From Nocardioides acrostichi (lineage in GTDB: Bacteria > Actinomycetota > Actinomycetes > Propionibacteriales > Nocardioidaceae): 64,000 nucleotides of DNA. A program made the position numbers and the translations under genes. Shown here one piece after another: positions 56,091-64,000 of the stretch (position 1 is the stretch's first letter; each line of letters starts with the position of its first letter). The stretch spans positions 124,001 to 188,000 of the forward strand of contig NZ_JADIVZ010000007.1 in NCBI RefSeq assembly GCF_015319165.1, in the 5' to 3' direction. The notes under the pieces were generated by a model. That model had not been told where the DNA came from. It did no database searches and saw only the letters and a list, made by a program, of their open reading frames with translations.

Positions 56091-57072
56091 AGGCGCCGGC
56101 GGCAGCGGTGACGGACGTCGTGGGGGCGGTGCGGACCCGGGTCGAGCGGGCCGTGCGGACCGGCGACATGTGGCCGTTCTTCAGCAGGGTGCGCCAACGC
56201 GCCCGCGAGTAGACGGCCGGCTGGTTGTCGCCGATGAACTCGACCATGATCCGGGCGAACCGCTCCGGGTCGTCCTTGTGCGGGAAGTGACCGCAATGCG
56301 GGATCACCTCGACCCGGGCGTCCGGGGCGAGAGCGGCCGCGTTGCCGGCGTGCTTGACGGGGATCACCTGGTCGTCGCGGCCCCACACCACGCACATCGG
56401 CATCGCCTGCGTGAGGTAGGCGCGATCGGCCATGGTGACGATCTGGCCCTTGACGTCGACGACGGCGCGTACGACGTGGCGGATCGCGGCGCGAGCGGCG
56501 GGATCCTTGAACGAGTCGTAGATGTCGGCCACCTCGTCGAGGTCGCGAGTGGCGCGCAGCGGCGTCGCGGACAAGGCCCGCATGCCCGCGATGCCGGCGT
56601 GACGGACTCCCGGCAACGTGAGCGCTCCCATGACCTGGTGGAAGCCGGGGAGTGTGATCGCGCGGATCACGGGAGTGACCTCAGGGCCGAGTCCGCCACT
56701 GGCGACGAGCATCAGCCGCTCGGTGCGCTCGGGGAACTGGTAGGCGAACTGCATCGCCACTCCGCCGCCGAAGCTGTGCCCCACGACCGTGACCTTGTCG
56801 ATGCCGAGCACGGTCAGCAGGTCGCGCATGCCGTTGGCGTACCCGCCCACGCTGTAGTCGGCGCGCGGCTTGGCCGACTGCCCGTGCCCCAGCAGATCGG
56901 GTGCGATGACGGTGAAGTGCTCGGCGAGGGTGTCGATCACCGGCTCCCACGTGGTGTGGTCGCAGCCGAGGCCGTGCAGCAGCAGGAGCACCGGACCGCT
57001 GCCCACCTTCACGAAGGCCCGCTGGTGACCGTGGATCGTGAGGAACTGGACCTCGCTCGCGGAGCTACTCAA
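56089..57072 (-). CDS. Alpha/beta hydrolase
   Basis: This 327-aa hydrolase has the oxyanion HGLGCD segment, the nucleophile elbow GHSFGGG, an acid in WGRDDQ and the catalytic His in CGHFPHKD. After about residue 285 it continues in a basic Arg/Thr/Ala tail that is not part of the fold. The start is TTG 57072 with AGGAGG 5 nt upstream; no better ATG/GTG is nearby. Substrate unknown. Confidence 0.85.
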   Translation of the reverse strand: MSSSASEVQFLTIHGHQRAFVKVGSGPVLLLLHGLGCDHTTWEPVIDTLAEHFTVIAPDLLGHGQSAKPRADYSVGGYANGMRDLLTVLGIDKVTVVGHSFGGGVAMQFAYQFPERTERLMLVASGGLGPEVTPVIRAITLPGFHQVMGALTLPGVRHAGIAGMRALSATPLRATRDLDEVADIYDSFKDPAARAAIRHVVRAVVDVKGQIVTMADRAYLTQAMPMCVVWGRDDQVIPVKHAGNAAALAPDARVEVIPHCGHFPHKDDPERFARIMVEFIGDNQPAVYSRARWRTLLKNGHMSPVRTARSTRVRTAPTTSVTAAAGA

Positions 57073-57152
57073 CGTGCCTCCTGGTAGTGGGGACGTCGCG
57101 GGCGCTCGGCATCGCGCCGGCCCCGGCCGTGACCGACAGCCTTGCGCAGTTT

Positions 57153-57170
57153 TCCCTTATTTGTAAGGGA
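57153..57170. promoter_or_regulatory. Palindrome TCCCTTA-TTTG-TAAGGGA in a divergent promoter region
   Basis: A perfect 7-bp inverted repeat with 4-nt spacer lies in the most AT-rich part of the 204-bp gap between the hydrolase and fasR-like genes. It is flanked by TTGCG and CGCAA, also inverted. It looks like a regulator's operator or a cis hairpin for either gene. Confidence 0.55.
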
Positions 57171-57276
57171 CTTCACGCAATCGACACATTCTCGGGTTGC
57201 TCGCTGGAGGATCCACTCGGGCCGTGACCGCGCCGTGACCTCGGCCACGCCCTCGCGTTCACGGCACACTGGGCCC

Positions 57277-58479
57277 GTGAGTCCCACTCCCCCGCATGCG
57301 CCCAGCCCGGCCGCCGGCACCCTGCTGCGCTCGACCGGCGCGCTCAGCACGGCCGCCATGCGTCGCATGGAGCGCTCGGTGGCGTGGTTCTCCGAGCTGG
57401 AGGCCGAGGACCGAGCCTGGGTGGCGCAGATCGTGCAGGCCGGCATCCGCAGCTTCGTGGAGTGGTATGTCGAGGACGACGGCGGGGCAGCGGGGCGGCT
57501 TCCGGAGCGCGGGGAGAGAGCCATCGCCTCGGCGGTCTTCGGCGCTGCACCCCGAGCTCTGGCCGGGGTCATCTCGCTCCAGCAGACGGTCGAGCTGGTC
57601 CGACTCTCCATCGACGTCGTCGACGACAGCCTCGACGACCTGCTCGGCGACGAGGCTGCGGCCGTGCACTCCGCCGTGCTGCGCTACGCCCGCGACGTCG
57701 CGTTCGCCGCCGCGGAGGTCTACGCGCGGGCGGCGGAGACGCGCGGCGCCTGGGACGCCCGCCTCGAGGCGCTGGTGGTCGACGCCGTCCTGCGTGCCGA
57801 GCCCGACGACACCCTGCACTCGCGGGCCAGTGCCTTGGGTTGGTCCACCCGCGGCGGCGTGGTCGTGGTCCTCGGCGACCTCCGAGCGCGCCGTGGTGAG
57901 TCCGATCTCGTCGACACGACCCGCTCCCGGGCGCGAGACCGCGGGCTGGACGCCCTCTGCGCCGTCCAGGGCGAGCGCCTCGTCGTGATCCTCGGCGGCG
58001 CCGACGATCCCCAGGCCGCGGCCGAGGTCGTGCTCGGCTCGTTCTCGGACGACGCCCCCGTCGTGGTCGGACCCGTCGTCGACGGGCTCACTGCGGCCCA
58101 CGTGTCGGCTCGAGTCGCCCTGGCCGCCCACCGCGCGGCCAGCGGCTGGCCCGAGGCACCGCGCCCGGTGCTCGCGCAGGATCTGCTGGCCGAGCGCGCG
58201 CTGGCCGGCGACGGTCACGCGCGCCGGTTTCTCGTCGACGACGTCTTCAGGCCCTTGGACGAGGCTCGCGGTGCCATGGTCGAGACCCTGGCGGCGTACT
58301 TCTCCTGCGGCGGCTCGGTCGAGGCGACCGGGCGACGGCTCTTCGTGCACGCGAACACGGTGCGCTACCGACTGCGGCAGGTCGCAGACGTCGTCGACCT
58401 CGACCCCACACACCCGCGCGACGCGCTCACGCTCCAGATCGCGCTGATTCTCGGACGTCAGGCGGCCGCACGCCTGTGA
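57277..58479 (+). CDS. fasR: PucR-type activator of fatty acid synthesis (FasR/Rv2242-like)
   Basis: This 400-aa protein has an N-terminal helical sensor, a GGDEF-like middle region and a C-terminal PucR helix-turn-helix (about residues 340-395, SVEATGRRLFVHANTVRYRLRQVADVVDLDP). It occupies the place of Streptomyces FasR, which activates fabD-fabH-acpP-fabF, and of Rv2242 next to aceE and fabD. GTG 57277 has CACACT 6 nt before it. It should act on the fab operon directly downstream. Confidence 0.85.
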   Translation: MSPTPPHAPSPAAGTLLRSTGALSTAAMRRMERSVAWFSELEAEDRAWVAQIVQAGIRSFVEWYVEDDGGAAGRLPERGERAIASAVFGAAPRALAGVISLQQTVELVRLSIDVVDDSLDDLLGDEAAAVHSAVLRYARDVAFAAAEVYARAAETRGAWDARLEALVVDAVLRAEPDDTLHSRASALGWSTRGGVVVVLGDLRARRGESDLVDTTRSRARDRGLDALCAVQGERLVVILGGADDPQAAAEVVLGSFSDDAPVVVGPVVDGLTAAHVSARVALAAHRAASGWPEAPRPVLAQDLLAERALAGDGHARRFLVDDVFRPLDEARGAMVETLAAYFSCGGSVEATGRRLFVHANTVRYRLRQVADVVDLDPTHPRDALTLQIALILGRQAAARL

Positions 58480-58580
58480 GGCGCGCCACGAGAACCGTCG
58501 TTCTTGTGGAGATCTGACAACGGACACCGGCCAAACTTCGTCAGATCACCGTGTGGGTGGTCGAGTTCGACCAGGGCAGA

Positions 58581-59771
58581 GTGGACCTCGTGCTCGTCAT
58601 CGTCGCTCCCGGCCAAGGTGCCCAGACCCCCGGATTCCTCACCCCCTGGCTGGAGGATCCTGCCTTCGAGAACCGCTTGCACTGGCTCTCGACCGTGGCC
58701 GGCCTCGACCTCGCCCACTACGGCACCGAGGCCGATGCCGAGACGATCCGCGACACCGAGATCGCTCAACCCCTGCTCGTGGGCACCGCTCTCGTGGCCG
58801 CGCTCCAGCTCTACCCGCAGCCCGCCGACGCGTTCCGCACGGTCGGCGCCCTGGCGGGGCACAGTGTCGGCGAGATCGCCGCGGCCGTCGGTGCCCGCGT
58901 GCTCACCGCGGAGCAGGCGATGGTCCTGGTCCGCGAGCGTGGCAAGGCCATGGCCCGGGCCTCGGCCGCCACGCCCACCGGCATGACAGCGGTGCTCGGC
59001 GGCGACCGCGACGAGGTGCTGGCCGCGCTCGAGACGCACGGCCTGACCCCCGCCAACGACAACGGACCCGGCCAGATCGTGGCCGCCGGGACGATGGAAC
59101 AGCTGGCCGCCTTCGCCGACGCCCCGCCCGAGAAGGCCCGACTGCGACCGCTCTCGGTCGCCGGCGCATTCCACACCTCGCACATGCAGCCGGCGGTCGG
59201 ACACCTCGCCCGGCTCGCGTCCTCCATCTCTACGCACGACCCGCGCACCCGGGTGATCTCGAACCGCGACGGTCGGGTCGTGCACGACGGTCGCGACGTG
59301 CTCGCCCGTCTCGTCGGTCAGACCGCAAGCCCCGTCCGCTGGGATCTGTGCCTGGAGACGATGGAGGATCTCGGCGTCACCGGCATCCTCGAGATGCCCC
59401 CCGCCGGCACCCTGACCGGCATCGCCAAGCGCGCCCTCAAGGGCGTGGCGACCTTCGCCCTCAAGACACCCGACCAGCTCGACGACGCCCGCGCGTTCTG
59501 CCTCGAGCACGGCGAGGACGCCGGCCTCGAGACGACACCCACCTGGCGCGTCGTCGTCTCCCCCGTCAAGGGCACCTTCCACCGCTCGCCGGAGGCCGAC
59601 GTGCCCGACCTGGCCCCGGGCACGGCCATCGGCGACGTGGCGAGCTCGCGCGACAAGGTCGAGGTCACCGCCGCTCACGGTGGCCAGGTCGTCGAGTGGC
59701 TCGTCGAGGACGGCGACCTCGTCTCCCCCGGACAGCCACTGGTCAGACTGCACCCGGCGGGCGCTGCCTGA
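58581..59771 (+). CDS. fabD: Malonyl-CoA:ACP transacylase with C-terminal biotinyl/lipoyl-like domain
   Basis: This 396-aa protein has a FabD core (about residues 1-300) with APGQGAQTPGF, nucleophile Ser95 in GHSVGE and the FHTSHM histidine. It loads malonate onto ACP. From about residue 321 it carries an extra domain, WRVVVSPVKGTF … GQVVEWLVEDGDLVSPGQPLVRL, with the biotinyl/lipoyl fold pattern. Where the modified lysine should sit the sequence reads SSRDKVEV with Arg at that position. The GTG at 58581 is preceded by AGGG; GTG 58590 is an alternative. Its stop overlaps fabH (TGATG). Confidence 0.88.
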   Translation: MDLVLVIVAPGQGAQTPGFLTPWLEDPAFENRLHWLSTVAGLDLAHYGTEADAETIRDTEIAQPLLVGTALVAALQLYPQPADAFRTVGALAGHSVGEIAAAVGARVLTAEQAMVLVRERGKAMARASAATPTGMTAVLGGDRDEVLAALETHGLTPANDNGPGQIVAAGTMEQLAAFADAPPEKARLRPLSVAGAFHTSHMQPAVGHLARLASSISTHDPRTRVISNRDGRVVHDGRDVLARLVGQTASPVRWDLCLETMEDLGVTGILEMPPAGTLTGIAKRALKGVATFALKTPDQLDDARAFCLEHGEDAGLETTPTWRVVVSPVKGTFHRSPEADVPDLAPGTAIGDVASSRDKVEVTAAHGGQVVEWLVEDGDLVSPGQPLVRLHPAGAA

Positions 59772-60772
59772 TGCCAGCCCTCGTATCGAGCACCGGGGCG
59801 CAGCACGCACGCATCCTCGGCATCGGGGCGTACCGCCCGGGCCGCATCGTGCCGAACAGCGAGATCGTCGACGCGATCGACTCCACCGACGAGTGGATCC
59901 AGCAGCGCTCCGGCATCCGAGAGCGGCGCTGGGCCACCGACGGCGAGACCGTGCAGGTGATGGCCGTCGGCGCCGCCCGCCAGGCGTTGGAGCGCAGCGG
60001 CATCGACGCGCGGCAGATCGATGCCGTCGTCGTCGCCACGGTCAGCCACTACCTCCAGACGCCGGCCCTGGCCACGACCGTCGCCCACGAGCTCGGCACC
60101 GATCAAGCGGCCGCCTTCGACATCTCGGCGGCCTGCGCTGGCTTCTGCCACGGCGTGGCTCTCGCCAGCGACCTCGTGCGCGGCGGCAGCGCGCACCACG
60201 TCCTGGTCATCGGCGTCGAACGACTCTCCGAGCAGACCGACCCGACCGACCGGGGCTCGGCGTTCATCTTCGCGGACGGTGCGGGGGCCGCCGTGGTGGG
60301 CCCGAGCGACGTCCCGGGCATCGGCCCCGTCGCGTGGGGCTCCGACGGCGAGCACGCCGACCTCATCCGCAGCCGCGACGACTGGCGCGACGTGCTGGCC
60401 TCCGACGCGCCCCGGATGCCGCACCTGGTCATGCAGGGCAACGCCGTGTTCCGATGGGCCTCGTTCACCATGGCCAAGGTCGGACTGGCCGCCCTCGACC
60501 GAGCGGGTATCACCGCCGACGAGCTCGACTGCTTCGTGCCGCACCAGGCGAACATGCGCATCACCGACGCCATGGCCCGGGCCATGAAGCTGCCCGCGAC
60601 CGTGGCGATCGCCCGTGACATCGCCGAGCAGGGCAACACCTCGGCCGCCTCGATACCGCTCGCCCTCGACCGGATGTACGCCGAGGGCACCGCGCACAGC
60701 GGCGATCTCGCGCTCCTCATCGCCTTCGGCGCCGGGCTCGCCTACGCGGCCCAGGTCGTCGTCCTGCCCTGA
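59771..60772 (+). CDS. fabH: 3-oxoacyl-ACP synthase III
   Basis: This 333-aa KAS III starts fatty acid chains from an acyl-CoA and malonyl-ACP. The triad is Cys122 (ISAACAGF), His258 (VPHQAN) and Asn289 (EQGNTSAAS). The start overlaps the fabD stop (TGATG). In actinobacteria this enzyme often prefers branched primers; primer choice cannot be read here. Confidence 0.95.
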   Translation: MPALVSSTGAQHARILGIGAYRPGRIVPNSEIVDAIDSTDEWIQQRSGIRERRWATDGETVQVMAVGAARQALERSGIDARQIDAVVVATVSHYLQTPALATTVAHELGTDQAAAFDISAACAGFCHGVALASDLVRGGSAHHVLVIGVERLSEQTDPTDRGSAFIFADGAGAAVVGPSDVPGIGPVAWGSDGEHADLIRSRDDWRDVLASDAPRMPHLVMQGNAVFRWASFTMAKVGLAALDRAGITADELDCFVPHQANMRITDAMARAMKLPATVAIARDIAEQGNTSAASIPLALDRMYAEGTAHSGDLALLIAFGAGLAYAAQVVVLP

Positions 60773-60833
60773 CCGCCGGGCCGACACAGCTTTCCGCACG
60801 ACCATCACCCCACCCACGAAGGAGAACCACCTG

Positions 60834-61079
60834 ATGGCCACCACCGAAGAGATCCGCACCGACCTCGCCGAGATCGTCAACGAGGTCGCCGGCGTCGACG
60901 CCGACGACGTGCAGCTCGACAAGTCGTTCGTCGACGACCTCGAGGTCGACTCGCTGTCGATGGTCGAGGTCGTCGTGGCCGCCGAGGAGAAGTTCGGCGT
61001 CTCGATCCCCGACGACGAGGTCAAGAACCTCAAGACCGTCGGCGACGCCGTGGCCTACATCGAGCGCGCCTCCGCCTGA
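60834..61079 (+). CDS. acpP: Acyl carrier protein
   Basis: The 81-aa acidic ACP has the phosphopantetheine serine Ser40 in EVDSLSMVE. AAGGAG lies 9 nt before the ATG. The stop overlaps the fabF start (ATGA-type). Confidence 0.97.
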   Translation: MATTEEIRTDLAEIVNEVAGVDADDVQLDKSFVDDLEVDSLSMVEVVVAAEEKFGVSIPDDEVKNLKTVGDAVAYIERASA

Positions 61080-62344
61080 TGCCCGCCTCGACGCCCCGAC
61101 GGATCGTCGTCACCGGCCTGGGAGTCACCTCCCCGGTCGGTGGCGACGTGCCCACGACCTGGGAGGCCCTGCTCGCCGGACGCTCCGGCGTGCGGCGCCT
61201 GGAGCAGGAGTGGGCCGCCGACCTGCCCGTGCAGATCGCGGGTCAGGCGGCGGTCGAGCCCACCGAGATCATCGACCGGGTCAAGGCCCGTCGCCTGGAC
61301 CGCACCTCGCAGTTCGCTCTGGTGGCGGCGACCGAAGCCTGGGCCGACGCCGGTCTGGCGGACGCCGAGGGCCTCGACCCCGAGCGTCTCGGGGTCGCCT
61401 TCGCATCGGGCATCGGCGGGGTCACCACCCTGCTCGCCAACCACGACACGCTCAAGGAGAAGGGCCCTCGGCGGGTCTCCCCCTTGGCCGTGCCCATGCT
61501 GATGCCGAACGCCCCGGCCGCCACGGTGAGCCTGCACCTCGGGGCGCGCGCGTTCGCCAGTACGCCGGTCTCGGCCTGCGCCTCGGGCAACGAGGCCATC
61601 TCCTTGGGCCTGGACCAGCTGCGGCTGGGTCGCGCCGACGTCGTCGTGTGCGGCGGAACCGAGGCGGCGATCCACCCGCTCAACATCGCCGCGTTCGCCA
61701 ACATGATGGCGCTCTCGAAGACCGCGAGCGGCCCCGACGGCGGTGACCCGACCACGGTCTCCCGCCCGTGGGACACCGGCCGCGACGGGTTCGTGCTCGG
61801 CGAAGGCGCCGGCTGCGTCGTCCTCGAGACCGAGGAGCATGCACTCGCCCGAGGAGCGCGCATCTACGCGACCGTCCTGGGCGCCGGCGTCACCGCCGAC
61901 GCCCACGACATCGCCCAGCCCGACCCCGAGGGCCGGGGCGGCACCCGAGCCATCAAGCGGGCCATCGCCGAGGGCGACGTCGACCCCGCGACCGTGGCCC
62001 ACGTCAACGCCCACGCGACCTCGACACCGCAGGGCGACATCGCGGAGGGGCTCATGCTGCATGCCGTGCTCGGCAGCCACGCCACCGACGTGGTGGTCAC
62101 CTCGACCAAGTCGATGACCGGCCACCTGCTGGGGGGCGCCGGCGCTCTCGAGGCGGTCGCGACGGTGCTGGCGCTGCACCACCGCGTCTCCCCGCCCACG
62201 ATCAACCTCGACGATCAGGATCCCGCGGTCGAGCTCGACATCGCGATCAAGGCGCGCGACCTGCCGCAGGGCGACATCGTCGCGCTCAACAACTCGTTCG
62301 GGTTCGGGGGCGCCAACGTAGCGGTCGCCTTCGGCAGCGTCTGA
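61079..62344 (+). CDS. fabF: 3-oxoacyl-ACP synthase II
   Basis: This 421-aa KAS II elongates acyl-ACP. The catalytic Cys167 (VSACASGNEA), His312 (NAHATSTPQGD) and His349 (KSMTGHLLGG) are in place, and NNSFGFGGANVAVAF closes the protein. It is coupled to acpP by overlap. It corresponds to KasA of mycobacteria. Confidence 0.96.
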   Translation: MPASTPRRIVVTGLGVTSPVGGDVPTTWEALLAGRSGVRRLEQEWAADLPVQIAGQAAVEPTEIIDRVKARRLDRTSQFALVAATEAWADAGLADAEGLDPERLGVAFASGIGGVTTLLANHDTLKEKGPRRVSPLAVPMLMPNAPAATVSLHLGARAFASTPVSACASGNEAISLGLDQLRLGRADVVVCGGTEAAIHPLNIAAFANMMALSKTASGPDGGDPTTVSRPWDTGRDGFVLGEGAGCVVLETEEHALARGARIYATVLGAGVTADAHDIAQPDPEGRGGTRAIKRAIAEGDVDPATVAHVNAHATSTPQGDIAEGLMLHAVLGSHATDVVVTSTKSMTGHLLGGAGALEAVATVLALHHRVSPPTINLDDQDPAVELDIAIKARDLPQGDIVALNNSFGFGGANVAVAFGSV

Positions 62345-62383
62345 CCCGCTCCGACCCTCACCACGAACGTCAGGAGACCTCCG

Positions 62384-63832
62384 ATGACCACCACTCCCGT
62401 CCGCCCGGACGCCAACACGAAGCCGGCCAAGCCGCCGCGCGAGGAGGATCCGCGCTACCCCGTGCACCGGATGCGCGCCCTGCTCGACGACGGCTCGCTG
62501 GAGTTGATCTCCCCCGAGGACGACTCCGGCATGATGGCCGCCGTCGGCACCATCGAGGGCGCTCCGGTGGTCGTCTTCTGCTCCGACCCGACCGTCATGG
62601 GCGGCGCGATGGGCGACCTGGGCTGCCGCGTGGTCGTCGACGCCTACCACCGGGCCATGACCGATTCGGTGCCGATCATCGGCCTGTGGCACTCCGGTGG
62701 CGCCCGTCTGGCCGAAGGCGTGCTGAGCCTGCACGCCGTGGGCCGGATCTTCCACGTCATGACCCAGGCGTCGGGCAAGGTGCCGCAGATCTCGGTGGTC
62801 CTCGGCCCCGCCGCGGGCGGCGCCGCCTACGGTCCCGCGCTCACCGACATCGTCATCCTCGGGCCGGAGGGGCGCATCTTCGTCACCGGCCCCGATGTCG
62901 TGCGCTCGGTGACCGGTGAGGACGTCGACATGCTGCGCCTGGGCGGGCCGGAGCCGCACGGACGCCGCTCGGGCGTCGTCCACGTGGTCTCCGAGTCCGA
63001 GGCCGAGGCGCTGGGGCAGGCCCGCACCGTGGCGCACCTCATGGGCGCCCAGGGCAGCCTGCGCGTGGAATCGGTCGAGGACCGTGACCTCGAGGCGCTG
63101 CTCCCGGAGTCGAAGAAGCGCGCCTACGACGTGCACCCGGTGGTCGAGTCGTTCCTCGACGAGGGCACCATGACCGAGCTGCACGCGAGGTGGGCGCCCA
63201 ACATCGTCACCGCTCTCGGGCGACTCGGTGGTCGCACGGTCGGCGTCGTCGCGAACAACCCGCTGCGCTTGGGTGGGTGCCTCGACTCGCTCTCGGCCGA
63301 GAAGGCCAGCCGCTTCGTCCGACTCTGTGACGCCTTCGCGATCCCGTTGGTCGTCGTCGTCGACGTGCCCGGCTACCTGCCCGGTGTGGGTCAGGAGTGG
63401 GACGGCGTCGTGCGGCGTGGCGCGAAGCTGCTGCACGCGTTCGGTGAGTGCGTGGTGCCTCGGGTGACCCTGGTGACCCGCAAGACCTACGGCGGGGCCT
63501 ACATCGCCATGAACGCCCGCTCGCTGGGCGCGACCAAGGTGTTCAGCTGGCCCGGCGCCGAGGTGGCCGTGATGGGGCCCGTCGCAGCCGTGCGCATCCT
63601 GCACCGGCGCAAGCTGGCCGAGGTGTCCCCCGACATCCGACCTCAGGTGGAGGCCGAACTGGCCGCCGAGCACGAACGCCTCGCCGGCGGCGTCGACAAG
63701 GCCGTCGAGATCGGAGTCGTGGACGAGGTCATCGACCCGGCCCGCACCCGCACGACCATCGCGGCCGCCATCGACGATGCCGTGCAGAGCGTCGGCGTAC
63801 GCCGGGGAGCCCACGGCAACATCCCCCTCTGA
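62384..63832 (+). CDS. accD: Acyl-CoA carboxylase beta (carboxyltransferase) subunit, AccD6-like
   Basis: This 482-aa carboxyltransferase transfers CO2 from carboxybiotin to acetyl- or propionyl-CoA. The CoA and biotin sites show LWHSGGARLAEGV, GPAAGGAAYGPALTD, DVPGYLPGVGQEWDGVVRRGAKLLHAF and TRKTYGGAYIAMNARSLGA. AGGAG precedes the ATG. It ends the fab operon as accD6 does in mycobacteria. The malonyl-CoA it makes feeds FabD. Confidence 0.93.
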   Translation: MTTTPVRPDANTKPAKPPREEDPRYPVHRMRALLDDGSLELISPEDDSGMMAAVGTIEGAPVVVFCSDPTVMGGAMGDLGCRVVVDAYHRAMTDSVPIIGLWHSGGARLAEGVLSLHAVGRIFHVMTQASGKVPQISVVLGPAAGGAAYGPALTDIVILGPEGRIFVTGPDVVRSVTGEDVDMLRLGGPEPHGRRSGVVHVVSESEAEALGQARTVAHLMGAQGSLRVESVEDRDLEALLPESKKRAYDVHPVVESFLDEGTMTELHARWAPNIVTALGRLGGRTVGVVANNPLRLGGCLDSLSAEKASRFVRLCDAFAIPLVVVVDVPGYLPGVGQEWDGVVRRGAKLLHAFGECVVPRVTLVTRKTYGGAYIAMNARSLGATKVFSWPGAEVAVMGPVAAVRILHRRKLAEVSPDIRPQVEAELAAEHERLAGGVDKAVEIGVVDEVIDPARTRTTIAAAIDDAVQSVGVRRGAHGNIPL

Positions 63833-63952
63833 GCCCGTACCCATCACGCGAGCGGGGCCCGGGGGTCACCGTAACGTTTCGGGCGTGTGAGACGTTGGGC
63901 ACAGTGACCGACGTCGCCGTCGCCATGACGGCCTCTTGGGGAGGGATCCACC

Positions 63953-64000
63953 TTGACCGCGCGCTGTTCACGCTCGAGAGGGCTCGAAGTGCTGGCGGCG
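63953..64000 (+). CDS. Start of an unidentified gene, cut by the window edge
   Basis: A TTG at 63953 has GGGAGGGA 7 nt upstream and opens a frame with a basic N-terminus then a hydrophobic beginning (MTARCSRSRGLEVLAA…), which looks like the first part of a signal peptide. An alternative frame starts at GTG 63904 or ATG 63925. A possible -10 TAACGT lies near 63872. Only 16 codons are visible, so identity is open. Confidence 0.4.
   Translation, partial: MTARCSRSRGLEVLAA

Noticed and set aside
55577..56395. 272-codon minus-strand frame with repeated REGSRIVPRGV
   Set aside because: It arises from the 22-bp repeat cluster and the antisense of the VOC and hydrolase genes.
61055..63847. 930-codon minus-strand frame
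   Set aside because: Antisense shadow of fabF and accD, both complete enzymes with all catalytic residues.

Overview
The window is high-GC chromosomal DNA with dense, mostly co-directional genes, many GTG starts and translationally coupled overlaps. Gene order points to an actinobacterium, most likely in or near the Nocardioidaceae (Propionibacteriales). The order atpIBEFHAGDC–DUF2550 sits next to hom–thrC–thrB–rho–rpmE–prfA–prmC–sua5–wecA. The block DUF3052–aceE–pucR-like regulator–fabD–acpP–fabF–accD parallels the M. tuberculosis Rv2238c–Rv2247 region. The genus is inferred from gene content only.

Layout. 1–5.5 kb: the C-terminus of an unidentified gene, a B12-dependent mutase (meaA), a STAS protein, a membrane protein, an ATP:cob(I)alamin adenosyltransferase and an MFS exporter. 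5.1–13.5 kb: DUF2550 gene and the complete F1Fo ATP synthase operon with a recognisable promoter. 13.5–26.6 kb: one long minus-strand housekeeping stretch (wecA, sua5, prmC, prfA, rpmE, an orphan response regulator, rho, thrB, thrC, hom, lysA, argS). 26.7–31.7 kb: an accessory zone with tRNA-Arg, a probably SOS-controlled DUF222/HNH gene carrying in-frame copies of an interspersed repeat, an array of the same repeat, and a thioredoxin-reductase/methyltransferase fusion divergent from its likely XRE-cupin regulator. 31.7–37.8 kb: RNB nuclease, yaaA, phosphatase, zinc-ribbon protein, Nif3-like protein and an MhuD-like haem monooxygenase. 37.9–45.7 kb: a minus-strand lipid-type cluster consisting of an acyl-CoA synthetase, a PlsC-like acyltransferase, a LarA-like protein, a zinc alcohol dehydrogenase, and an acyl reductase fused to an HAD phosphatase. 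45.7–49 kb: a Mn2+ exporter under a yybP-ykoY riboswitch, tRNA-Val, and a DUF4331/His-rich/Tat operon. 49–64 kb: ahpE-like peroxiredoxin, acyl-CoA synthetase, DUF3052, aceE, an araC/VOC pair bracketed by inverted repeat clusters, an alpha/beta hydrolase, then fasR-like, fabD, fabH, acpP, fabF and accD.

The most unusual observations are these. The Rho at the canonical locus has alanine in place of the Walker A lysine and lacks the R-loop segment. The DUF222/HNH gene has its linker built from repeat-element copies. The FabD carries a C-terminal biotinyl/lipoyl-like domain without the modifiable lysine. The four-gene acyl-reductase–HAD / Zn-dehydrogenase / LarA-like / PlsC operon matches no pathway I can name and is the best candidate here for an undescribed system. 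One conserved gene appears to use a CTG start codon. Seven genes share a leaderless-type promoter with a -10-like hexamer exactly 6 nt before the start codon.
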